Program-made: the position numbers and the translations under genes
Shown: in pieces, positions 1 to 10,930 of the stretch
Position numbering within the stretch: the stretch's first letter is position 1
Layout of the letters: each line of letters opens with the position of its first letter
The notes under the pieces: model-generated
Told to the model about the DNA's origin: nothing
What the model saw: only the letters and a program-made list of their open reading frames with translations
Databases searched by the model: none
NCBI GenBank assembly: GCA_000708835.1
Contig: DF237107.1
Location: 1 to 64,000, forward strand
Source: Klebsormidium nitens
Lineage: Eukaryota; Streptophyta; Klebsormidiophyceae; Klebsormidiales; Klebsormidiaceae
Length of the DNA stretch: 64,000 nt
Direction of reading: 5' to 3'

Positions 1-1303
1 TAAGTACCAGGCGGTGTGGGGGTCTGGACTCTGGGACTGCAAACTGTAGTCCGCGTTCTCCTTCCACCGGTTCAGTCAGCTCCCACAAAGGGCCTGTCAA
101 TGCCAATGGGATTCATTGGTGAGTACGGTAGTACTAGTAAGTTACTACTACTACCGTACTACTAGTACTGTCTGAATCAAGCGGTGTGGGGGTCTCGGAC
201 TGCAAACTGCAGTCCACGTTCTCCTTCCCTCCGTTCTGTCTGGCTTTGCATGACTGCACAGTGCACAGATTGGCGCCACCGTCAATCGAGGCGCGATGAC
301 GCGGCCGGCCCACAGCGGCAGCGCGGCCGCAATCAAAGTCGATCCATCCCGCGCGCGCGCCGCGCGGGCCAATTCTTCTGGACCGCCCTTTTCCCGGTAT
401 CTCGTGCAACTAGAGTAGGTAAGTAGATTGTAAGATTGGAGCCTCGTCACAAACTCCCCCCCCCCGACAGATTGACGCCTTTTAGGCGCCAATGGGGTTT
501 GCTCCAGATAGGCAACAAAGATTACAACACGTTGACACAACAAAGGCACCGAATATGCTTCGAGGGACTAAATGACGCCCCAACGCCCACTTGACACGTG
601 CCTTTTGGTCGTCAAATATGCTTCAAGTCCAACTTTGTGTTCTTATGGTGACACTAAAGTTGGAGACTGTTGGGCGGATAACATTACAACACTTTGGTAC
701 GGGCATGGGTGGCGCCTTTTAGGCGCCAGATTGTCGGGGGGGGGGAGTTTGTGAAGCGTGTTCATGGCATGGATCTTCGACTAGAACACATTGTATGCAT
801 GCATAGCAGAGCCGCAACTCACTAAATTGCAAAATGATCGAAATCGTATCGCAATGAAAGTCATGATGAAAGCTGATAAGATCATCCAATTTGACTGTAC
901 TATAGGTGCAGTAGTGATTGTAAAACTGCAGTCTGTTATCCTTTGAACGGAGGTCTATACAAAAGCAATTGGAGTGCTCAACGATCATGCAACCCTCTCC
1001 TTTCAATCAAATCCGTGCTTACTTGTGGGCCCGCTATCAGGCCAGCGCATCCAAGTGCGATCTATTTGAACGACTTCTGCAACTGAAGTGAAGCCCGGAC
1101 CTTGAAGGGAGGGGCTGTGAATGATGACATTCTTTACAAGGACACATGGCTTGTGGATCCGATTAATTTCATAGACTCTTAACCTAGATTGGGCAAGCTG
1201 AAAACCAGGCAAGCTGAAAACCTAGATAATGGTTGGAGGGGTTTGAATCTGCTTCCGGAACCGCAAACGCAAAAACAATTTCTCGAAGTTCAACACCAGT
1301 TAC
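1..1303. other. Repeat-rich intergenic left edge
   Basis: I see no credible gene here; the open frames are short and lack family signatures. The stretch holds an imperfect direct repeat: a GCGGTGTGGGGGTCT-type block near 11-70 recurs near 181-235. Between the copies lies a near-palindrome, ACGGTAGTACTAGTAA at 124-139 against its inverted match at 141-156. A fold-back element at 447-754 is listed separately. The remainder, about 760-1300, shows nothing recognisable. Confidence 0.5.
447..754. mobile_element. Fold-back element with poly-C/poly-G inverted ends
   Basis: The two ends are 44-bp inverted repeats (447-490 and 711-754) that match at about 37 of 44 positions. Each begins TCACAAACT followed by ten C, then GACA. 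Each arm also ends in a small palindrome built on GGCGCC around an AT-rich core. The roughly 220-bp interior has no long reading frame, so this looks like a non-autonomous MITE or fold-back element. I cannot see an unambiguous target-site duplication, so the superfamily is open. Confidence 0.6.
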
Positions 1304-4300
1304 CTACTGCAAGCTGGGTCCAAAACCAAGTCGATCCGCTCCTCGACGAGTCGACAGACGCCGACGTCTATAATCGTACAGTCTCCTGATGCACATCAGC
1401 ACGGCCATCGCAAGTAACATCCAAACACCAGCAAACCTGTCCAACGCGCGTTGACTTCGAGGGATCCCCTGAGGAACCTCGACTACGGCCGTTACATGAG
1501 AAACTCGAGAACGCGTGCTCGGCAAACCGATCCTATCGATCGCCTTGCTTTCTGATATTTCTTCCCCGGAGCGTGCTGACTCTCCTATCAAGCCCCGGAA
1601 CGCTTCCCCGGCCCCCTCCGCTGAAGACGGGCCGCCTGACCCGCCCCAAGACGCCCCGGCGATGATCGAAGCAACCTTCGGGGTACTATCATCCATCGTC
1701 ACAGTCAAGCCGGGGGTAGATTTATCTAGAACTTCGACCTCGTCGACCGCACGCCAACGGCCCATGACGAAAAGCGGCGAGAGGCCCAGGATACAGCCGG
1801 CAGCGATTCCGACAGATGCGCCGGTTGTCTCGGCCCACCAGGCCTCCTGAAAACGAAAGTGAGAACGAAATTGCAAGAAGAAAGTGAGAAGAAAACCGCC
1901 CGGAGGGTCCCGCGAGGTTGCCTGCTTACTTCTTGGATCGTCAGGCTTTTGGAAACCTGACCTTCTTCTGTGAAGAGAGTCGTGTCTCTCTTCGTTGCGG
2001 CAGGTGCAGAGAACCGGAGCCGGCCGGGCTTCGAGCGCACGACGGCTGTTACATTGGACGCCAGCAGAGTGCATACTGCCCCTTCACGACCAAGTCAACT
2101 TCCCCGGTTCAAGTTGATTATTTAAGCGGGAGCAGTACAAAGGCATCACGGTGCGCCTAGCCCGGATCTTGGAAGGTGCTCGCAACGTCTTAGGAACACT
2201 AAAAGGCCCTGTAGCGTCCTCCGAAGTTAGCAACGGTTCGAATTGCAATCGCTGCGATATCGCACCTTGGTGGCCATCTGGAACGGCGACGCCTTGGGGT
2301 CCGGCATGAAGTGGCTGGACGCCCCCTCGATGCTTTCCTTGAAGGCAGCGCCGATGACGTCAGCGATGCAGTTCCCAAGCCCAGCGGACTGCAGGCGGAG
2401 ATGATGTCAATGAGATGCGCACTGGCGTCAAATGCTACGCAGGTCTAAAAGTGGAAGTGAGTGCTAACAAGATGAGTAACCACCAGAAGTGGGTTACTCA
2501 TCATAAAATTTGATCTGATACAGCTTGTGTCCATCCCACCTCATTCCGCCACAATGGAGGTTAACAGGTGCAGATCTTATTTGCAAGGCCTATATATGAT
2601 AAACGAGTTAGTCCGTCGAAACGATAGAAAGCCGCTGAGACAATCGCTCGTCACTTGGACAAAGCCAAAACTTCAACGGGCAAAGGTCACGATCAGAGAC
2701 GATTAGCAAGCGGAACCAGCTTCTGCAACTATGGCATCTTTGCAAAAAGTGCGCATCGTCACGTCACCGACTTGCAAGTATACAATAGCAGGTCCATGTC
2801 TCTGGTGCTTTCAGATCAGACCGAGGATTTGGATGTTTCACAAGACCACCTTCGGTGTGTGCCGATAACCTTTGAAAAGCAGTACTTCAATCAGTATCTG
2901 CAACCTTACTCACCATGAGTGTCGACAGTCCTAGCCCAGTGCCTATGGAGTTCTGAATTACGTCCCCAGCCAAGATCATGATTACATTGTCAGTAAAGCC
3001 AAAACCAATGTTCCCTGCAAGTAGGTAACATCTACTCAGCCCGTCGTTCCATACGAGAAGCAAAAGCTGATTCTTCAGGTTCTGGGACTTCGTCTGATAC
3101 AAGATTGCGCATTTGCAGAGAGTTCTGCAAATTCCAACATTCCTCATCCGGATCAGTTTGGGCTCAAGGCAGTACAACATTCTTTCAGTTGCTAATCAGA
3201 AAGAGGCTCTTCGAGCGAAAGACGACATAGACCGGTGAAAGGGCAATGCATCCTCCCCTGAGATTTGGCAGAAGCTTGATGCCTCACCTATAGCAGCCCG
3301 CAGCGAGAGGAGAAAAAGCTGTCTTTGAGTTGGGGGCCTCATGGACTTTCCCATTTCAAGCGCCTGGGCCTCAACATAGCCCGAAAACTCATCCTTGCTC
3401 AGGATGCCATCATGGTTGACATCAACAGTCTTGAACACGTCGTCGATGTTTTCACTAGCTGCAACAGTTGAGGGGCAATCCTTTCAGAGTCTGTTGGTTG
3501 ATATCTCAAAAAGTCGCCAAACCCAAAGCAGTTCAGAACCAGGAATCACATTGTCAGAGACATGTGGCCAATTTCGAATCTGGCCCTATTGCACAGCAGG
3601 TAATAGAAGTCTGACAAATCTTTCCTGAGTGCCAAAACGGACTGTGCTGAGAAAAGAATCTTTACAAGCTCAGAACATCACAAGTAATGGACTTCAGAAA
3701 ACACCTCCTGGAATGCAAGACTGAATCGTTTGTCATTATGATCTTCATGGATGTCCTTTGCCAACCTTAACCTAGAGCTACCTCTATCAGCAATGTTGAC
3801 ATTGCAATGGCACCAAGAGATGTGATCAAAGACACTGACTGAGTACTCCAGCTGCAGGAGGTTGCCATGCAACAAAATTTGAAACCTTCCCAGCATAAAA
3901 GTGTCTGACTTCATGACCATTTAACACGGATCCCTTTTCTCCCAATTACATCAGAGAAGGCACAACCCCCTTCGTGCACTGTCTACTCTCGATTGACTGC
4001 CTTGCTCATAGGACATCTCTGCCGCTGACAATCGTCAAGGCATCTGGTGCATGTACTCCAAGAAAGGCACTGAATCATCTATCTTGTACGCACATTGGAC
4101 ATCGCGACAAACTTGGATGCACATCAGATATCATGACAGAATTGGAAGCTGAAATTCACTGAGTTTAAGTAAGCTTGCCTGTTTGGAAGAGGGCAGATAA
4201 GATGACCTCTCTTCCCTTCCCGTCCAATTGAGCAATCAAGGCAGCTGCAGTCTGATTCGCTGTGCTGTTATCCTGCAATGCATGGACCACCTGAAGCACA

Positions 4301-4674
4301 GAATCCTCAGAAGCTGGCTTATGTGGCTCTGCTGACGGGGAAGAGGCAGCGGCGAGACTCCGCACACTTTGAAGATCCCTTTTGGAATGTAGAGAACTCC
4401 TGTGTCGCAACAGGTCGCTTGGTCTGCAACATACTTCATGCAAATTGCAGCCCTGTAACCTGTGGACAGAACTTAGGCTTTGGTGGTCCTGGGCATGGGG
4501 TTGGCTGCACCGAGGGGTCAGAAACTTTCTAAATCTACTGGTGAAGTGTGTATCAAACAGGCTTTCTGAGACTCGCAGTCGGTGCCCTTCTGTCCTATGA
4601 CATCTGCTCCAAAATACTACACCAGCAGCGGAGAGCTTGGCTGCCGGGCAGACGCATGCCATTGCGCAACTCAC
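1304..4674 (-). CDS. EF-hand TMEM65-family membrane protein
   Basis: I model five exons: 4674-4179, 3458-3288, 3014-2914, 2388-2266 and 1846-1304, about 477 residues with all phases matching. Exon 1 gives a basic, Ser/Arg-rich N-terminus that could be a mitochondrial or plastid presequence. Exon 2 carries a canonical EF-hand loop, DVNHDGILSKDE, at about residues 178-189. Exons 3-5 carry the TMEM65 core: GFGFTDNVIMILAGD, then GLGNCIADVIG, then VGIAAGCILGLSPLF. Human TMEM65 is an inner mitochondrial membrane protein linked to Na+/Ca2+ exchange; an N-terminal EF-hand would fit a calcium-regulated version, but that is inference. Intron 1 has a GC donor (CAG|GCAAGC). The C-terminus runs about 150 residues past the usual TMEM65 end and includes another hydrophobic segment (FAGVWMLLAMAVLMCI), so the last exon may be over-extended. 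It is divergent from the gene at 5752. Confidence 0.82.
2471..2502. repeat. Perfect 11-bp stem hairpin in TMEM65 intron 3
   Basis: GATGAGTAACC at 2471-2481 is followed after 10 bases by its exact reverse complement at 2492-2502. It lies inside the intron between exons 3 and 4 of the TMEM65-like gene. No T-run follows it, and I have no evidence of function. Confidence 0.5.
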
Positions 4675-4826
4675 TAGGAAGTTAGGGCCGAAGCTGTATA
4701 CTACATGAAGGAGAAGCTCACGTCAATGTCTTCGCACCACCTTACTTTATGGTTTACCCTGAATAGTGAGAACAGCAAAGTATCTATGGGGTATCTTATG
4801 TACAAATCATGAACGCCCTCTCATGA

Positions 4827-5209
4827 TAGGGCGGTCACATCTAAGATTTTCGAGGCTCGGTAGTCCCGAACTTTGCAAAGTTGGGGAGTTTTTTTCCTCG
4901 ACGGTGAAAAAAACAGCTTCGGGACTACCGAAAAACATCGCGGACTTTTTCTACGGTGGTCCCGAACATACTTCGGGACTCCCGAACTTTTCCGGAGCCG
5001 TACTAAAAGTTCGACGGTAGACAGCCTCCGCGGGCGAGATGTAGTGGATCAGCGGTTTTCACGGGATACCTCTTGTACTTCCCCCTTGTCAGGTCCCGGT
5101 TGTCCCGAAGCACCAGCTTATATGATGTGACCGAAAGGCGTTATACGGTACCGAACATTTCTTTTTCGGGAGGCCCGACATTTTCAAAGCCGTAGATGTG
5201 ACCGCCCTA
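4827..5209. mobile_element. 383-bp MITE with 17-bp terminal inverted repeats
   Basis: The ends are exact inverted repeats: TAGGGCGGTCACATCTA at 4827-4843 and its reverse complement at 5193-5209. The flanks show TGA on both sides (4824-4826 and 5210-5212), which would be a 3-bp target duplication; a TA duplication with TIRs starting GGGCGG is equally readable. The interior repeats the words TCCCGAAC and TTCGGGA several times and codes for nothing. It sits in the divergent promoter between the TMEM65-like gene and the gene at 5752. Confidence 0.75.
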
Positions 5210-5212
5210 TGA

Positions 5213-5751
5213 GAAGGCAACCCAACTTCTGAGCTCCTCTTCCAACAACCAGCAGAGATTTCAAAGCTTCATATTCCTGCTTAGCTCTGAAATATCTACC
5301 AGAATGCTACCCAGTCCTAGTACCAGTAGCTGGTAGGCGCTGTGAGCAACAGAATTGTTCGATTGCTGCAGAGGCTCTTCAGGCGACATTGGACGGTGCC
5401 AGATGGCAAGCGCACAGCTTCAGGAAATTAGGGTTTGACGTCTAAAGTGTATTCACATACGGATTTGTGAGGAAGGCCCAAATGGGCAAGGGCGCGTTGG
5501 CTATCTTAACTGGTTGTGGCGGCTCCGCTGTGTGAAAACTCCGACTCAGTCGCTGACCTGGACGATTCAAAGCCACCTGTCACTCAAGTGCATCATGACG
5601 AAAATATTGTGCACAGCATTGAACCCAGCAGACTCGAGGCGCCAATTTGGCAACGTAGGAAGTGACGCAGGAATATGAGTGGGTAGGTCCTAGGTAGATG
5701 TTTCCTCAACTTCCTCAAGTCTTCGTTGGACCCTGTCTCAATGGATGAACG
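5213..5751. other. Divergent intergenic region, right of the MITE
   Basis: This stretch lies between the MITE and the start of the DUF1838-like gene. No coding exon or RNA gene is visible. It presumably holds the 5' leader and promoter of the + strand gene. I saw no clear TATA box placed well enough to annotate. Confidence 0.4.
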
Positions 5752-8700
5752 ATGATCCGCATTGTTCTTCTCGCCGGGGCTGCGGCCGCCAGCGTGGGCG
5801 TGAAAAAGCTGCAAGAAAGAAAGAAGCAGGAAAGAGCGAGCTTGAATGATGCGTCTGGGGCGGCATTGGCGGTTGATACTGACGAAGTCTCCCAGCCAAC
5901 AATTGGGAGTCCGGAAAGTGGGGTGAAGGACTTTGCAGAATCCACTGCAAACAAGAATGTGGATGAGAGAAGCAGTCAGCAACATGGAGAAGCAGCTGGT
6001 TCGGTGGCAAGTATACCTCAACCAGAAAGCCCGAAAGCCCGCATCTCTAAATCAACTGTTGTACCAGGAAAAAGCTCGCCGGTTGCAATTTCCTCCGGGC
6101 AAACCGGCGAAAGATCCAACCTTGCGAAGGGTTCCGATAGCACCCCCTCAGTAAGTAGGAGCCGTGTCAGCCGGCTACGATTGGAGATCGAGGGCGCCTC
6201 GCAAGGTGACGCTTTCTCGTTTCCTTCCCCTACAAAGGGGGATAGTCCTGGCACCATCAAAGCCCCCCCTACTCCGATCCAAAACGGGCCAACTGTGCAG
6301 GTAGCAGACAGTGATGCCGCGCACGCTTTCTCGCCACCTGGCGAGATTCCAGTCGTCACCATCCCGTCATCTGTCACAGCCGCAGTCGGTACATATTCGC
6401 CACCGACAAAAGATGCGGCCACACCCTTTGTGCCACCCACTACGGTTGTGCCACCCACTACGGTTGACACCAATCCTTCTTCCCTCGGGCGCGTCAACAG
6501 CTCAAGCAGCATCCGGGCCCCTCCCACCCCGTCCAAAGAGCTCCACTCGTCCCCGACCGAAGCGAAACCGCCGCTCGTGATCAGCAGCGGCGTCAGGGCC
6601 GTTCCCACCATCCCGCCGCGCAGCCGCTCGAGGGGCCCGAGGGTCAGTGTGAATGCGGGGCTGCTCGATATCCTGCCTGGAGATGACACTCGAGAAAGCC
6701 GCATACGGGCCGTTCCCACGAAGCGGCCCTCCGTCGAGCCTCCCCCTGTGAGGAGCTCGTTCTCTGAAGGAGTCTTTGGAGCGCTTGCGAGAAGCGTTCC
6801 AAAGATTGGACTGCCATTCACAAGCAAGAGTGGTCCCTCGAGCCCTGTTGGAAGCATAAAAGCCCCCCCCACTCCATTGGGCTTACCAAAAGCCTTGAAC
6901 CCTGACTCGAGGGGAGCGAGTCCAGCCTCGTCCGTGATCAGACCCGTTCCGACACCTGGGGGAGCGGTGAAAGAGGAGAAGACATGGGAACCGGGGAGCT
7001 TGGACGGCGACTCGGAGAGCGTAACTAGCGCGGGGACGAACTTGGACGCGGCGTCGGTGGTGGTGAGCCCAATCGAGACGGAGAGCCAGCGGCGCGTGGC
7101 GCGCGAGCGGTTAAGCTTGAAAGACAGGCGAGTATATTGTTCTGCTTTTACTTATACATTGTAACAGTGGGCTGGAGAAAGTATCTTCTTTGCCCTGTGA
7201 TAAGTGGACGAATGAGAAGCTCAATGCAGAAAATGAGGCGGCCTTTCTTATGAGGCGGGCACAATGATGGGGGTTCGGCCCTATAGGTTCAGCATTTAGT
7301 CCCTTCTTGTGCACAGCATACACCATCAGCATCTTTCGAAAGTTTTCAGCTCCGCACTTTGCTTTACTTCGGCCCTACTCCATCAGCGTCCAAGTCTGAG
7401 CGCCTTTGCAAACCGACTGAGGCAAATCGAGTCTTATCGGCCCTAGTCACTCTCCAAGTCGGAGCATCTCCGCATGGAATTGACGAGTCAAGGCACTCGA
7501 GCTTCTGGCAGTCGTTTACAAGAGATTATTGGTGAGGACCTACTGATGTCACCACTGATGTCACCGTTTGAAGATCTGAAAAATGGAGTTGAAGTCTTTG
7601 TTCTTCGAAAGCAAAGTTGGAACAGTCGGTCAACACAAGATGGTCTTGATCTTTACAACTGCCGACCAAAGAGTAACCGCCACTCATGAAGTTTTGCCTG
7701 CCGATCAAATCGGCAAAGTGGGTCAAGCAGAAACCCCCTCCTACTGAGTGACAGGAATATCAAATCTTGTCATGCGCAGGTGGGAGCTTGACGCAAAAGC
7801 AGCAGAGCTGGGGGCAACGGAGAACGGCCCAGCCGCAAACGCTCGTGCCGTCACCGTCGACGGCACTGGTGCAGATCCGTCGGAGGGCAGGCGGCCCCCG
7901 ACGGAAGCAGGCCGGGACGGAACAGAACGGAACGAGAGCGGAACGGTACAACCACTGAACGGAACGGGCCAGAACGGGATTGGCATCGCGGCCCCATCTC
8001 AGGGGGCGAGGAAGGAGCAGATCGAGTTGATACAGGGGCGCGAAAAAGCGCTCAAAGAGTTGGAAATGGACGAAGAACGGCGGAGGGAGAGACTGAGGAT
8101 TTTGGAGGAGCGAGAGGCAGTGTTGAGGGGGCGATTGGAGGAACTAGAGCGGGCTCACGAGGAGCGGCGGGCTGCTGACGTGGCGGGGGTTTCGAAAGGG
8201 ATGGGTGAAAGTGGGTCGAAAAGCGGGGGAGAGCTGCCGGTGGGGGCGGCGGACCGGTTCGACCAGGCCAACTTTGACCGGTGAGTTGGCAAGTGGTGCA
8301 TCTTGGTAATGCCAGCGACTGTTCTGGAGAGCATAACTGCATCCAGCAATTGACGCCAATTAAACTTTCGGATGCAGTAATTAGCGCAGAGTTAGGTCTC
8401 GTTCAATTGGATCTGCCGAGATTTTCAGACCCGGTTTGCCGACTCCTTCTCAAACATCCCCAATAGAAGCTAGGCATACTAAGAAGAGTCCTCGATTCAA
8501 AGGACAGGATCGAACTTTCTCTAAGATAGTCCTCGGCATATGCAGGCCAAGTAGACAGGGTACCAAAACAGCACAGAGATTAGCAATCGCACTGCAAAAA
8601 GAGCCACAAGCGATTGCGCCAAAATCAACCCCTCAAGCTATTTTACCCCCCCCTGGAGTGCAGTTGGTGCCAGCTCCGGGCGGGCCCCTCAGGCGCCACC

Positions 8701-10790
8701 ACCCACTGGTACTCCTCGGGGGAAGTCTACTCCTATCCGGGGGGGCAGCTTCTCGCGCGCCTCGAGGGCTTCGAGGCGGTGCGCGCGCGCAGGGAAAGCG
8801 CGCGCCTAGTTCACGAGCTGTCGCGGCGACTGCTCTTGTTTGTGGATAAGGAGAAAGGGACGCCGTTGGAAGACACCGGGGGGGGCAGGCTGGGCGAGGT
8901 TCGGATACCCTACCAGCACTGTACGTACAACTTGGACGGGTCGGTGGTCCGAACTGAGGTGAGTCGGGGTGGCATCTGGGAGTGGCGAGGGAATCGATTG
9001 ACGCTGTCGGCGTGTCGCAAAAGTCCAATGGGGCGGGTCAAATTTCCGGATACTGATGTATCTGGGGGAGGAAACGGGTTCTTTGGACTTGCACTCTTTT
9101 ACGCGATTGGTATCGATACAGGTGGCTGGCACGAAAATTGTGCGTTGGCGTGCCTGGTGTCTCCCCTCGCAGATTTTAGCTGATTCGCTGGGCTCGTACT
9201 GCGCCGCTTCGAAAATGAGTAAAGCTCTCCGTGTAAATCGGCGGGCGTAGTCGTCACAGAAGCCAAACTTCCTCCGCTTCCCATTTGCTATTGGAAGGGG
9301 TGGGCTGAAGTCCGGCCCACACAATTACCACCTCAACGTGCATGACGAGTATTTTCACAGCCTCAATTCTCCTCACTCCGTCAAACCCATCCATTAGTCG
9401 CAACTACAACTAGGTGAAGCCCCTCCAGTACGGTTGTGTAAAAGCCCTCCGTTACATTTATGTAAAACCCCTTCATTACATTAGTAAAACCCGTCCGTAT
9501 TATGGGTACTTTAAACCCCTCCGTTATGGTTACTTAAAACCCCTCCGTTGCGGTCAAGAAAACCCCTCCGTTAAACGCAGGTCACGGTTAGGTCGGGCGC
9601 GAGCGCCGTGCGGCTGGGCGGCAGCGCAGGCGGCGTGCGCGTCATGCAGGGCGCGGACGGGGTCGTCTTTACGCGTCCGACGTTCCTCAGCATTCCGTCC
9701 GAAAATGGTGAGCGTCGAGCTCGCCTCTAGGATCTCGCCGTCAAAGAAACTCAGGAAAAATTCGAACTGCGAAGATTATAATTAATAACGCCCTAAAACT
9801 CAATCCTAACTCGGTCATTTGCATGCTCCGCATCCTCAAATCACCCTAAATATGCAAAGTAACGCTACCGGTCTCTGTGGCAATTACCTACTTGTTCTTC
9901 TAGCTCACCGTTATCTTTCTTAAGCTCTTTTTCGTCAAGATGAGGCGTGCATTTATGAACTCACACTTTTCCGTAAGCGAGCATACTGTTTGACAAAGGG
10001 ACGTGCTACGACTTTTGAAATCACTCATGAAGTATCGGTTTCGTTCGAGAGCATAGGCGGAGTGAAGTTGAAGGGAATTCCCACGTCAGGGAAAGAGTAG
10101 CTAGACAAGCGCGCCTTAACCTGGTCTCTGGACAGTAGTTGTTGCACTGTCCCATTTTTGCGGTGAGGTCTTGACCCCGTAAGGTAAGTGCTTTTTCTGT
10201 GTGGTAATGCTAATCGCTGCGAACGAGGCGCTCGGCCTAGTTGCGGAGCCTTCCCCACCAGTAAATTCTATTTTGACTCTGGCCATTTCTTGTCAGTCCG
10301 ACAGAGTCGAGCGTTCCGGTCTGTTTTGACGGCGTGTTCTTACGGTGCTGCGTTTTGATCCGGGAAGGGTTTTCAGAAAGTATACGTCAGCACCAATGCG
10401 TAATCACCCCCGTTCCTTCCGGCATAAGTGTTGTCGCAGCAGAAAGCTTCTCCGCGCTTTGACGTTGTCCTCATGCGAACCCTTCTTCACAGTGCACCAA
10501 CCCAATTTCCCCGTCTAAGCAGCCCTCCAAGCGTTTCTTTCTCTTCCGCAGGCGACTTTCTCGCCTACGAAAACCACGACTACTTCACGACAACCCGGGG
10601 CCCCGACACCCCGCCTACCGACCACTTTTCCATGGTGCGGCTGGGCCCGGTTCCCGGATTTCCCGGGCAGTGTTTCGTCCACGTGGTCGGGTGGAAGCCA
10701 ACCGACCTGACGTCACTGCCAGCTGTCCTGCGGGTCGAGCTAGACAAGGAGCCGCTCTGGAAGGAGGCGCCCGAGAAGGTTTACGACTAA
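5752..10790 (+). CDS. Disordered/coiled-coil protein with C-terminal DUF1838-like domain
   Basis: I model five exons: 5752-7127, 7780-8280, 8664-8958, 9581-9707 and 10552-10790, about 845 residues with every phase matching. The N-terminus has a short hydrophobic stretch (IRIVLLAGAAAASVGV). About 440 Ser/Pro/Thr-rich disordered residues follow, holding six copies of a short motif [IV][KR][AP][PV]PT near residues 168, 252, 279, 317, 368 and 395. Exon 2 encodes a charged coiled coil (about 8011-8170). Exons 3-5 resemble DUF1838 proteins: SSGEVYSYPGG, RIPYQHCTYNLDG, ENHDYFTTTRGP, then FVHVVGWKP and the end ELDKEPLWKEAPEKVYD. The family assignment is from memory and tentative. Intron 1 is GC-AG (CAG|GCGAGT). 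A degenerate copy of the last coding segment follows the stop. The start could be further upstream. Confidence 0.62.
9411..9578 (+). repeat. Degenerate AAACCCCTCCGTTA minisatellite in intron 3
   Basis: About seven or more diverged units built on AAAACCCCTCCGTTA, spaced about 20-30 bases, fill the end of intron 3. They abut the acceptor of exon 4 (AACGCAG at 9574-9580). The units supply a repeated pyrimidine-rich strand. They resemble a telomere-like word but are not the plant telomere repeat. Confidence 0.6.
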
Positions 10791-10815
10791 CCCTCCTTCT
10801 AAACCTGATGCGTCT

Positions 10816-10930
10816 ACGTGGTTGGGTTGAAGCTAACCCCACCTGACGGCACTGCCAGCTGTCTTGCGGGTCGAGCTAGACAAGGAACCGCTCTGGAAGG
10901 AGGCGCCGGAGAAGATTCACGACTAACCCT
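10816..10930 (+). repeat. Tandem degenerate copy of the last DUF1838-gene exon end
   Basis: The last coding segment (about 10680-10795) recurs 136 bases downstream at about 10816-10930, stop triplet included. The shared block runs from the CTGCCAGCTGTC word to CACGACTAACCC with only scattered changes. The copy lies after the real stop, so it is 3'-UTR or flank. The frame upstream of the copy is shifted, so it is not an added coding repeat. Confidence 0.8.

Noticed and set aside
6018-6872. 284-residue minus frame opposite the disordered exon of the DUF1838-like gene
   Set aside because: It mirrors GC-rich Ser/Pro codons of the + strand, which commonly leaves an open antisense frame; no domain visible.
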